Below are positions 17,610-26,518 of a stretch of DNA of 64,000 bases, in pieces (position 1 is the stretch's first letter; each line of letters starts with the position of its first letter). The stretch comes from JAGXFP01 sp039714535 (GTDB taxonomy: Bacteria; Desulfobacterota; Desulfobulbia; Desulfobulbales; JAGXFP01). Made by a program: the position numbers and the translations under genes. The DNA lies in contig JBDLJC010000013.1 in the NCBI GenBank assembly GCA_039714535.1, positions 11,414 through 75,413 on the forward strand. The letters are read 5' to 3'. The notes under the pieces are model-generated. The model had not been told where the DNA came from, searched no databases, and worked only from the letters and a program-made list of their open reading frames with translations.

Positions 17610-17657
17610 ACACGACATATTGTGTTGTCTCAGACATTATTGCACTATATGTAGTGG
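17610..17657 (-). promoter_or_regulatory. Two tandem NrdR boxes upstream of nrdJ
   Basis: ACACGACATATTGTGT (17610-17625) and GCACTATATGTAGTGG (17642-17657) match the palindromic NrdR consensus ACACWATATATWGTGT with two or three differences each. Their start-to-start distance is 32 bp, three helical turns, the spacing expected for cooperative NrdR-ATP/dATP binding. They should repress nrdJ when deoxynucleotides are plentiful. The nrdR gene is not in the window. Confidence 0.85.
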
Positions 17658-17950
17658 GTCAGTCAAGTAGAAAAATATTTTCTTGGGAAATAAACTGCCA
17701 GATCATGTTGCTTGGGGGAGAAATCCAGGAAAGGGGGGAAAAAAATAAAAGAGTGGACTCAAACGTGGTAACTAATTGACCATTATCAACAAAGAGTTTT
17801 CATATCTCTCCGATGGTTGAAGAGTTGAAGCCAAACTACAAACTGCATGGTTCCGATTACCGAGAACAACCCCCTCGTCAACCCCAGGGAATTGGTTCCT
17901 GGCCCAGGTGAAGAGCCAATGAAATTGATTAGAGACTCAAGAAGCAAAAA
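17658..17950. other. Intergenic stretch between the nrdJ control region and the histidine kinase
   Basis: About 290 bp, purine-rich at the left end (GGGGGGAAAAAAAT). No convincing start with a ribosome site, hairpin terminator or RNA gene is seen. Confidence 0.4.
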
Positions 17951-19669
17951 TTACTGGCCGGACTTATGGTGGAGAGGAAGATGAACAACAAAAATCGAGC
18001 CATATTCCGGTTTACCTCGAGCCATAATCTCACCGCCATGGCGAGAAACGATCTTTTTGCAAGTGGTTAGCCCCATGCCGGTGCCTTCGTAAATGTCACT
18101 GCCATGCAATCGGACAAAAGGCTCAAAAATTCTTTCAAGATCTCCTTCGCTAAAACCGATACCATTATCCTCTACGGTTATCTCACAGACATCATCAATG
18201 ATTCGGCTGCTGATCATTACCGAAGGCACCTCGTTCTCGCGATGGTACTTTAGTGCATTGGAAATTAAATTCTGAAAGAGCTGTCGAATTTGGACAGCAT
18301 CCCCATTAAGATCATGCAATTGCTCAATATCCACCCGAGCTCCGGAATGGCTGATTATCTCGGCCAGATCGTCCACCACACCATGGACCAATTCGGTCAT
18401 ATCGAGGGGTTCAAAGCTTGCGGTACAAGTCGACACCTTGGATAACTGCAAAAGGGCCCCAACAAGATTCTGAAGCTTACGTGTCCCCTTGGTAATTCTA
18501 AGCAGATATTCTCTACCGCGCTCATCAAAGGCAGAACCATAACGCGCCATTAAGCGCTCGGCAAACGAAGCAACCAGCATCAACGGCTCCTGCAGGTCAT
18601 GGGAGGCAACATGGGCAAAGTCTTCAAGCTCAACATTTGAGCGCTTCAGCAAAGCGGTAACCTGGATCAGTTCTTTTTCAATCTCACGCCGCTCCGTTAT
18701 CTCCCGCTGCAATTTTTCATTAGCGCCGAGCAGCTCCTCAGTCCGCTCATCAACCAAATCTTCCAACCAGTTGCGATATTCATCAAGCTCTTCTTCGGCC
18801 TTCTTCCGCTCGGTAATATCCTGAAAAATAACAATCCCGCCCTTGTTACCGTTATCAAGATTACCGAGTGCCGTTCCGGCCATCAAAATGGTCTTTTCAA
18901 TAACAAGAGCCGAGCCCCTTTCAGTCGGGACAGAAACCGAGCCCTCCATATTGGAGAAAGAACCGCCAGTACTGATAATTTCCTCCAGAGGACAGTTGCT
19001 ACAGAGCTTTTGGCCAATAAGCTCGCAGCTGGTCCGGCCAATTAATTCAGCCCTGCCGACGCCAAAAAATCTCTCACAAGCCGGATTTACATCAATCAAT
19101 TGCAACCCCTGATCGACAACAAAAGCAGGCTCGTTCATCTGAGAGAACACGGTAGCATACCGCTTCTTCTCCTGCAGGATATAAAGCCTAGCCTCTTGCT
19201 GACGGCGGCGGAGGTTGGCTTTGACCGACCGTAATCCCCCTTGACAAAAACCAGCCGAAAGACCGCTCAAGAAACCATCCAAGCGAATAAGACCGGAGCT
19301 AATCTGCACAGGATCCTGGATTACTCGGCAAAACCTGTCTATAAAATGGGATTTAACCCTGGCATAATCCTTGAAAAAATCATGTGGATTCAATCCACTG
19401 TCGCGCAGCTTTTCGGCCAGGGAAAGGCCGGCAACATTACCAAGCCAGAAACTATTATCACTTGCCGGATTAGCTGTTTCACCGCTGTCAACATCCACCG
19501 CGACCTGCTCTGCAGCAAACGCCAAAACAGCCTCTACGATTGCCCTGGCTGTAGCGGAAAGAGCCGCAACCGGTTCAGCGGATCTCCCCACATCCGGCAA
19601 CGATGATGTTTCCAGCATCAAGTCACCAATTTCCGTTAATTCCTCATAAAATGGAGGCCGCTCAGCCAT
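17951..19669 (-). CDS. Cytosolic PAS-domain sensor histidine kinase
   Basis: 572 residues without membrane segments. The N-terminal about 160 residues form an unidentified helical region (SHFIDRFCRVIQDP). A PAS domain follows (AFVVDQGLQLIDVNPACERFFG, about 185-295) with an unusual CSNCPLEEI, then a coiled coil (LEDLVDERTEELLGANEKLQREI), a HisKA domain with phosphoacceptor FAHVASHDLQEPL, and HATPase motifs NLISNALKY, DNGIGF and GTGMGL. Its ATG at 19669 lies inside the end of der (8-bp overlap), so translation is coupled to a GTPase gene. No response regulator is adjacent. The Cys pair in the PAS could bind a metal or sense redox; that is a guess. Confidence 0.88.
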   Translation of the reverse strand: MAERPPFYEELTEIGDLMLETSSLPDVGRSAEPVAALSATARAIVEAVLAFAAEQVAVDVDSGETANPASDNSFWLGNVAGLSLAEKLRDSGLNPHDFFKDYARVKSHFIDRFCRVIQDPVQISSGLIRLDGFLSGLSAGFCQGGLRSVKANLRRRQQEARLYILQEKKRYATVFSQMNEPAFVVDQGLQLIDVNPACERFFGVGRAELIGRTSCELIGQKLCSNCPLEEIISTGGSFSNMEGSVSVPTERGSALVIEKTILMAGTALGNLDNGNKGGIVIFQDITERKKAEEELDEYRNWLEDLVDERTEELLGANEKLQREITERREIEKELIQVTALLKRSNVELEDFAHVASHDLQEPLMLVASFAERLMARYGSAFDERGREYLLRITKGTRKLQNLVGALLQLSKVSTCTASFEPLDMTELVHGVVDDLAEIISHSGARVDIEQLHDLNGDAVQIRQLFQNLISNALKYHRENEVPSVMISSRIIDDVCEITVEDNGIGFSEGDLERIFEPFVRLHGSDIYEGTGMGLTTCKKIVSRHGGEIMARGKPEYGSIFVVHLPLHHKSGQ

Positions 19670-21062
19670 ATTTCTTTCTCATCCTTTCCTTGAGTACAAC
19701 CCGGAGCGGGGCCTTATCCAGCCCTAATCCATCCCGAAAGCTGTTAGTCAGAAACCGATAATAGGAAAAATGAACCCCTTTGGGGTAATTGACGAAGATA
19801 ATAAAGGTCGGCGGTTTAGTGGAAACCTGGGTAGCATAGTAAAACTTTAAGCGCCGACCTTGATGCAAGGGCGGGGTGTGGCTTTCAACCGCCTTCTGCA
19901 GAACCCGGTTAATCCGGTTGGTCGTAAACTGCAGTGAAAACTGCTCATAGACCTCGTTAATTACCGGAAAGAGCTTCTTGGTACCCGCTCCGGTCAGGGC
20001 GGAGATTGTCAAGGTCGGGGCATAACCGATGAAATTGGTGGTCATTGCGACCTCATCCATTATCCATTTCTGCTTTTTCTTGTCGCCCCGGACCAGGTCC
20101 CACTTGTTGATCAGGACCAGACAGGCCCGGCCTCGCTCGATGGCGTAGCCGATAATCTTGGTATCCTGCTCGGTTATGCCCTCTCCGGCATCGACCAGAA
20201 AAAGGGCCAGATCGCAACGTTCCAAGGCCGATATTGCCTGCATCACACTGAATTTTTCAAGCTTCTCCCGGATTTTGCCGCGCCGCCTGAGTCCGGCGGT
20301 ATCAATAAGCAGATACGAACAACCATCCCGCTCCAGCAAAGAGTCAACCGAATCTCTGGTGGTGCCAGGCACGTCTGAGACAATCATTCTCGTTTCGCCC
20401 AGCAACCTATTAACCAGAGATGATTTGCCGACATTAGGCCTGCCGATACAGGCTATTGCCACCGTACCTTCCGGCATGTCAACAGCCTCTTCGGGAAAGA
20501 CCATCTGCTCCGCCAGGGCATCCATGAAAGAATTAATCCCATAACCATGGGAGGCGGAAATAGGCCAGAGCGCATCAACCCCCAGTTCGTAAAACTGCGG
20601 AACCAGCTGATCTTCTAGGGCAGGACTGTCAACCTTGTTGACCACGAAGAAGACCGACTTGCCTGATTTGCGCAGAGCCTCAGCCACCCGATAATCCTCC
20701 CCCGCCACTCCGGCCCGGCCATCAAGCAGACAAAGAATAATATCTGCCTCCTTAATAGCATGCCAGGTTTGCTCCTGAATACCATCCACAACCGTTATTC
20801 GATCATCGGTAGCTGCTTCCTTGGGAAAGGCCTTACCACCTTCTCCTTTTTGAGTGGGTAGCGGCTCGATACCGCCGGTATCGATCAGGATAAAAGTGTG
20901 CTCCTGCCATTTAACCTTGGCGTAATGCCGATCGCGGGTCACACCCGGGGTCGAATCAACTATCGCGTTTTTCTTTCTGGTCAGTCGATTAAACAACGAG
21001 GACTTGCCGACATTGGGTCGTCCTACCAGGGCGATCAACGGCAATCTATCTGTTTTCTTCAT
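19662..21062 (-). CDS. der: Ribosome-assembly GTPase Der (EngA)
   Basis: 466 residues with the two tandem G domains that define Der: GRPNVGKSSLFNRL with DTGG and NKVD in the first, GRPNVGKSSLVNRLL with DTAGLRRRGK and NKWD in the second, then the KH-like C-terminal domain (RRLKFYYATQVSTKPPTFIIFVN). Der is essential for 50S subunit maturation. An insertion of about 25 residues after the first DTGG (PLPTQKGEGGKAFPKEAATDD) is longer than in E. coli Der. ATG at 21062. Confidence 0.96.
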   Translation of the reverse strand: MKKTDRLPLIALVGRPNVGKSSLFNRLTRKKNAIVDSTPGVTRDRHYAKVKWQEHTFILIDTGGIEPLPTQKGEGGKAFPKEAATDDRITVVDGIQEQTWHAIKEADIILCLLDGRAGVAGEDYRVAEALRKSGKSVFFVVNKVDSPALEDQLVPQFYELGVDALWPISASHGYGINSFMDALAEQMVFPEEAVDMPEGTVAIACIGRPNVGKSSLVNRLLGETRMIVSDVPGTTRDSVDSLLERDGCSYLLIDTAGLRRRGKIREKLEKFSVMQAISALERCDLALFLVDAGEGITEQDTKIIGYAIERGRACLVLINKWDLVRGDKKKQKWIMDEVAMTTNFIGYAPTLTISALTGAGTKKLFPVINEVYEQFSLQFTTNRINRVLQKAVESHTPPLHQGRRLKFYYATQVSTKPPTFIIFVNYPKGVHFSYYRFLTNSFRDGLGLDKAPLRVVLKERMRKKYG

Positions 21063-21113
21063 TAAGTATCCTAAACTTTCAATTGAAAATTTTGCAATTT
21101 ATAATTGTAATAA

Positions 21114-22184
21114 TCAACAACCAACTAATACATTCTCGAGTAGCCCCGGCAGCTCAGCGGCAAAACCACGCATAACCGGAAACCGCCGCCCCACCGGTTC
21201 ATCAAGGAGCTTATGCAGATTTAAAGCCGCCGGTCCCAGATAATCAAGGAAGAAAGACTTTTTCTTTACCGTGGCAAGAAAAGCGAAGGCCCCTAGGATC
21301 TGGAGATTACGTTGCAGGGCAAGCAGGTAATAACCTTCAACAGAAAAGGCCGTGACACCACCTGGATAATCCGCCAAAACCTCGATATATTTTTGCAAGA
21401 GGCGCTCTCTGACAGAATCCGGCAACGATACATAGGGATCGATCAACAGCGAGGCCAGATCGTAACCAAGGGGGCCCAGGCGACCACCCTGAAAATCTAT
21501 AAACCTTGGCTGCCCATCTTTAAGCATTATGTTTCGGGACTGAAAATCACGATGTAAAAAGAACCCGATTGGCAGCGAGGATGCAAGATCGGCCAACTTG
21601 ACAAAATCCTCCTGCAAACCAACTGGCACCGAGGTCAGCCCCAATAATCGCTGGCAACATGATTCCATGAAATACCCGGACTCCCGGGCCAACATAAGCT
21701 GTCGGTCATAAACCTTGGTATCCCAGCACCATTCGTCTATAAAATCCTGCCGACCCTCAATCTGCATCCGGGCAAGAAGCTCAACAATCTGTCCATAGAT
21801 ACTGCCAAGCTTATCGTCAGAACAGTTTTCAGACACCACTTCTTGTTGCAGCAACCTGTCGCCAAGGTCCTCACAGACCACAATACCGGTCGCAGGATCA
21901 TAACCATACATCCGTGGCACCGGCACGCCGCAAGCCTGGAGATGATTGCCGATGAACCAGGCCGCCCGGGATTCAGCCAGCCCATGCTCGCTGGCGAGAT
22001 TAGGCAGAACCACGACCAGAGACCGCTCATCCGCTCCTACCCGGAGAAAACGCCGATCGGAACCATCGCCAACCAGCACCGTAATCTTGGCGCGGGAAGA
22101 ATCTACCCCTGCCGCCTTCAACAACGGCGGAATACTCTGCCGTTCAGCCCCGGTTGTTTTTAGTTGCAACTCAGCCAACAACAA
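21114..22184 (-). CDS. Aminoglycoside-phosphotransferase-fold sugar kinase, AmgK-like
   Basis: 356 residues of the APH/choline-kinase fold: VVCEDLGDRLLQ hinge region, catalytic FFLHRDFQSRNIML (Brenner motif) and metal-binding RFIDFQGGRLGPLGYDLASLL. It starts at a TTG (22184) with GAGGA 5 bases upstream, overlapping the nucleotidyltransferase gene by 14 bp. In pseudomonads AmgK phosphorylates N-acetylmuramate or GlcNAc at C1 and is paired with the uridylyltransferase MurU; the same pairing here suggests a peptidoglycan-recycling role. The substrate is inferred from the pairing. Confidence 0.8.
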   Translation of the reverse strand: MLLAELQLKTTGAERQSIPPLLKAAGVDSSRAKITVLVGDGSDRRFLRVGADERSLVVVLPNLASEHGLAESRAAWFIGNHLQACGVPVPRMYGYDPATGIVVCEDLGDRLLQQEVVSENCSDDKLGSIYGQIVELLARMQIEGRQDFIDEWCWDTKVYDRQLMLARESGYFMESCCQRLLGLTSVPVGLQEDFVKLADLASSLPIGFFLHRDFQSRNIMLKDGQPRFIDFQGGRLGPLGYDLASLLIDPYVSLPDSVRERLLQKYIEVLADYPGGVTAFSVEGYYLLALQRNLQILGAFAFLATVKKKSFFLDYLGPAALNLHKLLDEPVGRRFPVMRGFAAELPGLLENVLVGC

Positions 22185-23082
22185 TTTCGTCCTCTATCAG
22201 CGCGCCTTCTCTAACAACCGCCCCAGCCCAGATAACCGAGTGGCTGATCCTGGCGCCATCACCAATTCTGGCACCGGTTCCAACAAAAGCCCAATCGTTA
22301 AATTTCACGTCTCGACCCAGCACCACACCAGCCGCGACAGCAACCGGAGTTACCACACTATCCAAACCAACCGCAGCAGCCAAAAGAGGATCGGTTAACA
22401 ACGCCTTGTGTAAATCAAGATAATCCTGGGGGGTACCAATATCAGTCCAGAAATGGTCGGCAACTTCAATGGCATTAATCATAACACCGGTCTTAATCAT
22501 TTTCTGATATAAATCGATGATATCGTAGAAACCGGAGCCGGGAATATTTGCAAGTATAGTCGGATCAATAACATGAATGCCGGCAAAGGCCAGAAGCCGG
22601 TCGCCTGATGCCGGTGTAATATCCTGCTCACAAACCCGCAAACCGGTGACCTGACCATTGGCAGTAACCCGCAGATTGTTAAATCTGGGTCGATCATGGA
22701 CAACCATTGATACCGGTGCGGCTGAGGCAAGATGGTGGTTGTAAATGGCGGCTAGATCAAGCGAATGAAGAATGTCACCATTAACCAGCAGAAATGGCTC
22801 CTGCCCCAGAAGAGATCGGGCCTGCCGCAGGCCGCCGCCGGTACCGAGGATATCTTCCTCAAGCTGCAGCGAGACGTCCTTCTCTCCGCCAAGAATTTCA
22901 CAAAACTGTTCATTGAGAAAATGGGAATTAACGACAAATTCTTGAAAACCCTGCCGCCGCAACTGGGCAAGAAGGTGCAAGAGAAGCGGTTTCCCCAGGA
23001 CAGGGAATAATGGCTTCGGACGATATGTCGAGTAGGGCCTGAGCCTGGTGCCCAGACCGGCGGCCAGGATCATGGCTTTCAT
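22171..23082 (-). CDS. Sugar-1-phosphate nucleotidyltransferase, MurU-like with C-terminal hexapeptide repeats
   Basis: 303 residues. The N-terminal 230 residues are a Rossmann nucleotidyltransferase: ILAAGLGTRLRP, PKPLFPVLGKPLLLHLL, ILGTGGGLRQA and FLLVNGDIL. The end (about 240-303) is a short left-handed beta-helix (VVLGRDVKFNDWAFVGTGARIGDGA), which classical 223-residue MurU lacks. ATG at 23082. Genetic pairing with an AmgK-like kinase suggests production of UDP-MurNAc or a related sugar nucleotide. An alternative is a GDP-mannose or dTDP-glucose type pyrophosphorylase for surface polysaccharide. It lies inside the lipid A operon. Confidence 0.8.
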   Translation of the reverse strand: MKAMILAAGLGTRLRPYSTYRPKPLFPVLGKPLLLHLLAQLRRQGFQEFVVNSHFLNEQFCEILGGEKDVSLQLEEDILGTGGGLRQARSLLGQEPFLLVNGDILHSLDLAAIYNHHLASAAPVSMVVHDRPRFNNLRVTANGQVTGLRVCEQDITPASGDRLLAFAGIHVIDPTILANIPGSGFYDIIDLYQKMIKTGVMINAIEVADHFWTDIGTPQDYLDLHKALLTDPLLAAAVGLDSVVTPVAVAAGVVLGRDVKFNDWAFVGTGARIGDGARISHSVIWAGAVVREGALIEDEIVVG

Positions 23083-23099
23083 AGTATGCCTTAAGAGAA

Positions 23100-23939
23100 T
23101 TAATTGACGCCCAGGTCCAGTTCACCCGACTTAACTTCCTCGACTCCGATAACAATAATCCCGGCTTTATTGGCCCGCTTGATTACGGCCTCACCATCAA
23201 ACAGCAGCGCCTGACCGGCTTCAACCGCCAAAACCGCTGCCCCAACAGCCTCCATGCTGTCGATGGTCTTTGTCCCTATCGCCGGCAGATCAAACCTGAA
23301 ATCCTGGCCAGGCTTCTTGACCTTGACTACCACGGCCTGTTCCGTGGCCAGCTTGCCCCCCCGGAGAATAGCGGCGTCGGTACCTTCGATGGCTTCCACC
23401 GCCAGAACAGCCCGGTCTCGCACCACCACGCATTGGCCAATATCGAGTCGCCCAACTTCCCTGGCCATCTGCCAACCGAAATTAATATCGTCGATCTGCT
23501 CCGGTGAAGGTCTTTTCTTGGTCAAGAGCCCTTGGGGAAACAACAGTTCGCTCAGATAAAAAGTCGATTCCAGTATTTTGATACCTTCGTCTTCCAGAAC
23601 GTCGGCAACGGCTCGCAGGATAGAATCATCTTGCCTGACCCTGAGCTTGTTCCATAGGGCCAGACCTTTAAAATCAGGCATGACATCCTTAAAGATCCTG
23701 GTCTTGGTAATGGTCCCAAGCAGGACAGCTTCAGTAACCCCTTCCTGCTGGAAGAACTTGATTATCCTGCCAAGTTGGCCGAGCTTAACCCAACAGATCT
23801 CATCGGCGATATCCTCTAGCTCCAGACTTGACTCACCCCTGTGGGCTGCCACCAGTACCTGACACCCCCGCTTTTTGGCCGCTTGGCCAAAAAGGGTGGG
23901 AAACTGGCCGCCGCCGGCAATAATTCCGATCTTACTCAT
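23100..23939 (-). CDS. lpxI: UDP-2,3-diacylglucosamine pyrophosphatase LpxI
   Basis: 279 residues from ATG 23939, which overlaps the end of lpxA by 8 bp; an upstream extension of 30 codons lies wholly in lpxA and is rejected. LpxI hydrolyses UDP-2,3-diacyl-GlcN to lipid X, replacing LpxH. Family segments: MSKIGIIAGGGQFPTLF, EAVLLGTITKTRIF, QCVVVRDRAVLAVEAIEGTDAAI, KVKKPGQDFRFDLPAIGTKTI and the C-terminal AGQALLFD. The active-site Asp region (FDLPAIG) is intact. Confidence 0.93.
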   Translation of the reverse strand: MSKIGIIAGGGQFPTLFGQAAKKRGCQVLVAAHRGESSLELEDIADEICWVKLGQLGRIIKFFQQEGVTEAVLLGTITKTRIFKDVMPDFKGLALWNKLRVRQDDSILRAVADVLEDEGIKILESTFYLSELLFPQGLLTKKRPSPEQIDDINFGWQMAREVGRLDIGQCVVVRDRAVLAVEAIEGTDAAILRGGKLATEQAVVVKVKKPGQDFRFDLPAIGTKTIDSMEAVGAAVLAVEAGQALLFDGEAVIKRANKAGIIVIGVEEVKSGELDLGVN

Positions 23940-24732
23940 CCTTGCTGAAACTCCTGACAATACCCCGTTTGGAAGCCCTGATAAAATCAACCAGATGCAC
24001 CACCAGATCACAGTCCGGATATGCCTCAATGGCAGTATCGAGCGCTTCCTTCAACAGCAGATCCTGATCGAGAAAAATTATCTTGAAGGCCCCGCGCAAT
24101 TTCTTAATATCATCGCTGGAGACCCCATTTCTTTTAAGGCCAATGTGATTTATGCCGGAAACTCTCATCCGGTTTCTGGTCCCAGCCACTATCATATAGG
24201 GCGGCACATCCTTTGTTACTCCGGACACCCCGCCAACATAGGAAAAGGTCCCGATCCTAGAAAACTGATGAACCCCGACATGACCGCCAAGACTGGCCTT
24301 ATCCTCAAGCACGACATGACCGCCCAAGGTGCCGCCATTGGCAATAATAACCTGATTGCCAAGTTTACAGTCATGGGCAACATGGCTATAACCCATCAGC
24401 ATGTTCTCATCACCGATCAGCGTCTCCCCCCCTCCCTTCACAGTGCCACGATGGATGGAAACATATTCCCTGATCAGATTATTGTTGCCTATAACGACCT
24501 TGGTCGCTTCATTCTTGTAGCTCAAATCCTGGGGCGGCCCGCCAATAATAGCAAAGGGGCCAATCTCGTTGCCTGAACCGATGTCAGTGATACCCTGAAT
24601 AACGGCATGGGGGCCGATCTCGGTATTAGCGCCGATTCTGACACCTTTCTCAATAACTACATACGGCCCGACAATGACAGTGGAGTCCAGTTCGGCCCCA
24701 GGGTCAACAACCGCAGTTTGATGAATATTCAT
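23932..24732 (-). CDS. lpxA: Acyl-ACP--UDP-N-acetylglucosamine O-acyltransferase
   Basis: 266 residues, the normal length. First step of lipid A synthesis, the 3-O-acylation of UDP-GlcNAc. A left-handed beta-helix of hexapeptides covers residues 1-190 (VVDPGAELDSTVIVGPYVVI, EIGPHAVIQG), with the catalytic His region MGYSHVAHDCKLGNQVI and substrate loop GGHVGVHQFSRIG. The helical tail holds HIGLKRNGVSSDDIKKLRGAF. ATG at 24732. Order lpxD-fabZ-lpxA-lpxI is the usual lipid A operon arrangement. Confidence 0.96.
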   Translation of the reverse strand: MNIHQTAVVDPGAELDSTVIVGPYVVIEKGVRIGANTEIGPHAVIQGITDIGSGNEIGPFAIIGGPPQDLSYKNEATKVVIGNNNLIREYVSIHRGTVKGGGETLIGDENMLMGYSHVAHDCKLGNQVIIANGGTLGGHVVLEDKASLGGHVGVHQFSRIGTFSYVGGVSGVTKDVPPYMIVAGTRNRMRVSGINHIGLKRNGVSSDDIKKLRGAFKIIFLDQDLLLKEALDTAIEAYPDCDLVVHLVDFIRASKRGIVRSFSKDE

Positions 24733-24802
24733 GGTGATTCCGATATATTATGGTTGAGTGTAAGATGCCTATCTACCTCTATAGCCGCCTTCCGCAATAA
24801 AC

Positions 24803-25258
24803 TTATCCGAAAGAAGCCATCAGGTTTGCTTCAGCGGCAAGTTGTTCATCAACATAGGCCTTGCCGGCAAATTTATATATCTTACCCTTACGCTTTACAA
24901 TATCTACTTTAACAATCAACTGGTCACCGGGTACAACCTTGCGCCGAAACCGGACCTTGTCCAAACCGGCAAAATAGACAAGCTCACCCTCAAATTTATC
25001 CTGATCGGTCAGATAGGCCAAAAGCCCCCCCACCTGGGCCATACTCTCCAGGATCAAAACACCGGGCATTATCGGATCAATCGGGAAATGGCCCTGAAAA
25101 AATGGCTCATTGATCGTTACATTTTTTAGACCCACGGCCCGTTCACCCAGTTCAAGCTCCAAAATTCTGTCAACCAGAACGAATGGGTAACGATGGGGCA
25201 AATGTTTAAGAATACCGTTTATATCAATTGAATCATTATTGTGTTGCAGAGCCGACAT
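24803..25258 (-). CDS. fabZ: 3-hydroxyacyl-ACP dehydratase FabZ
   Basis: 151 residues with the hot-dog fold. It dehydrates 3-hydroxyacyl-ACP in fatty-acid elongation. Diagnostic residues: LPHRYPFVLVDRI with the catalytic His, GHFPIDPIMPGVLILESMAQVGG with the catalytic Glu, and FRRKVVPGDQLI. ATG at 25258. It competes with LpxD and LpxA for hydroxyacyl-ACP, which explains its place in the operon. Confidence 0.96.
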   Translation of the reverse strand: MSALQHNNDSIDINGILKHLPHRYPFVLVDRILELELGERAVGLKNVTINEPFFQGHFPIDPIMPGVLILESMAQVGGLLAYLTDQDKFEGELVYFAGLDKVRFRRKVVPGDQLIVKVDIVKRKGKIYKFAGKAYVDEQLAAEANLMASFG

Positions 25259-25334
25259 CTATTTTCCTCCAAGTGACAGACCACTTAAAAATTTTAACAC
25301 CTTAAATTACCGAGCAATTTATTAACAAGGCAAA

Positions 25335-26378
25335 CTACTTACCGGTTAATTTTTCGGCAATTTCCTGCAGTTTTTTCTTTATCTCCCGAACATCCCTGAC
25401 CAGATCAGGAAGTTTCTGAAACACAGAAGCGGCTCTAAGCCATTTTTTATGGGGAAAGGCCGGGAAACCTGCAACAACGGCGCCATCGTCCTGATTACTC
25501 ACAACGCCGGCCTTACCAGCCATAGTAACTCGGTTACCGATCTTCAGATGGCCGTTAACCGCCACCTTCCCCCCCATAATCACGCCTTCGCCAAGACTAG
25601 TGCTACCGGCAACACCTGACTGGGCAACAAGTATAGAGTCTGCACCAATTTCAACATTATGAGCAATCTGGACAAGATTATCAATCTTGGTGCCACGTTT
25701 AATCCAGGTCCGACCGAAAGTTGCCCGATCAACGCAGGTATTGGCGCCGATCTCGACATCATCATCTATCTGGACATAACCAACATGGGGCCGTTTAACA
25801 TGGCGCCCCTCATTATCATGGGCATAGCCAAAACCATCACTACCGATCACGGTGCCGCTATGGATTATAACCCTGTCCCCAATGATGCTCCTATCCATAA
25901 TTGTCACATTCGGCCGAATTTGGACATTTGAACCGATCCTGACATCGTCACCAATGACAACTCCGGCCCCAATCATAACCAGCCGACCAAATTGGACTCT
26001 GTCGCCGACCACAGCCATGGCGCCAACGGCAACATCCTCCGGGATCGAACAATCCGCGCCGACGGCAGCTCTCTGATCAATGCCGGTGGCAACAAATTCA
26101 CTAGTCAACAAATGATTATGGATTACCGCCGCCGCCCAAGCTGGATTGGGAACTTTAATAATCGGCAATGCTAAAGGAACGCAATCCATGGGTACAATCA
26201 GCGCCGTAGCATTGGTTTCTGCTACTGCCGTCATTTTGCGACTGCTGTCTATATAGGCAAGCTGGCCCGCAACAGCGAGATTAACATCAGCCATATCATA
26301 GACAGCCACATCCTCACCATGCCACTCCCCATCAACCAAGGCAGCAAGTTCGGAAATATTTACCCATCTCTTATCCAT
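25335..26378 (-). CDS. lpxD: UDP-3-O-(3-hydroxyacyl)glucosamine N-acyltransferase
   Basis: 347 residues from ATG 26378; a GTG two codons upstream is possible. LpxD adds the N-linked acyl chain after LpxA and LpxC. An N-terminal uridine-binding domain (YIDSSRKM, ALIVP) precedes a beta-helix of hexapeptides (VQIRPNVTIMDRSIIGDRVII) and the catalytic segment VQIAHNVEIGADSILVAQSGVAGS with its His. A C-terminal helix closes the protein. It starts the minus-strand operon running to der. Confidence 0.95.
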   Translation of the reverse strand: MDKRWVNISELAALVDGEWHGEDVAVYDMADVNLAVAGQLAYIDSSRKMTAVAETNATALIVPMDCVPLALPIIKVPNPAWAAAVIHNHLLTSEFVATGIDQRAAVGADCSIPEDVAVGAMAVVGDRVQFGRLVMIGAGVVIGDDVRIGSNVQIRPNVTIMDRSIIGDRVIIHSGTVIGSDGFGYAHDNEGRHVKRPHVGYVQIDDDVEIGANTCVDRATFGRTWIKRGTKIDNLVQIAHNVEIGADSILVAQSGVAGSTSLGEGVIMGGKVAVNGHLKIGNRVTMAGKAGVVSNQDDGAVVAGFPAFPHKKWLRAASVFQKLPDLVRDVREIKKKLQEIAEKLTGK

Positions 26379-26423
26379 AGTCACTCAAAATTAAAAAATT
26401 GAACTTGCCAGATTATTTACAAT

Positions 26424-26468
26424 AAAAAAGGGGCTGATTCCCTAGGTGAAAAAGAGAAGCAACCCCTT
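26424..26468 (-). terminator. Probable terminator after ihfA
   Basis: On the minus strand AAGGGG pairs with CCCCTT around a long, weakly paired loop and is followed by TTTTTT. The outer stem is only 6 bp, so this is a moderate call. It would separate ihfA from the lipid A operon. Confidence 0.5.
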
Positions 26469-26518
26469 AGATCAATTCTCAAATAACTGATTATCGCAGA
26501 AATAGCCAAATAATCATT

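Noticed and set aside
23940..24029. 30-residue N-terminal extension of lpxI
   Set aside because: Lies wholly within lpxA in another frame; the ATG at 23939 begins the conserved family N-terminus.
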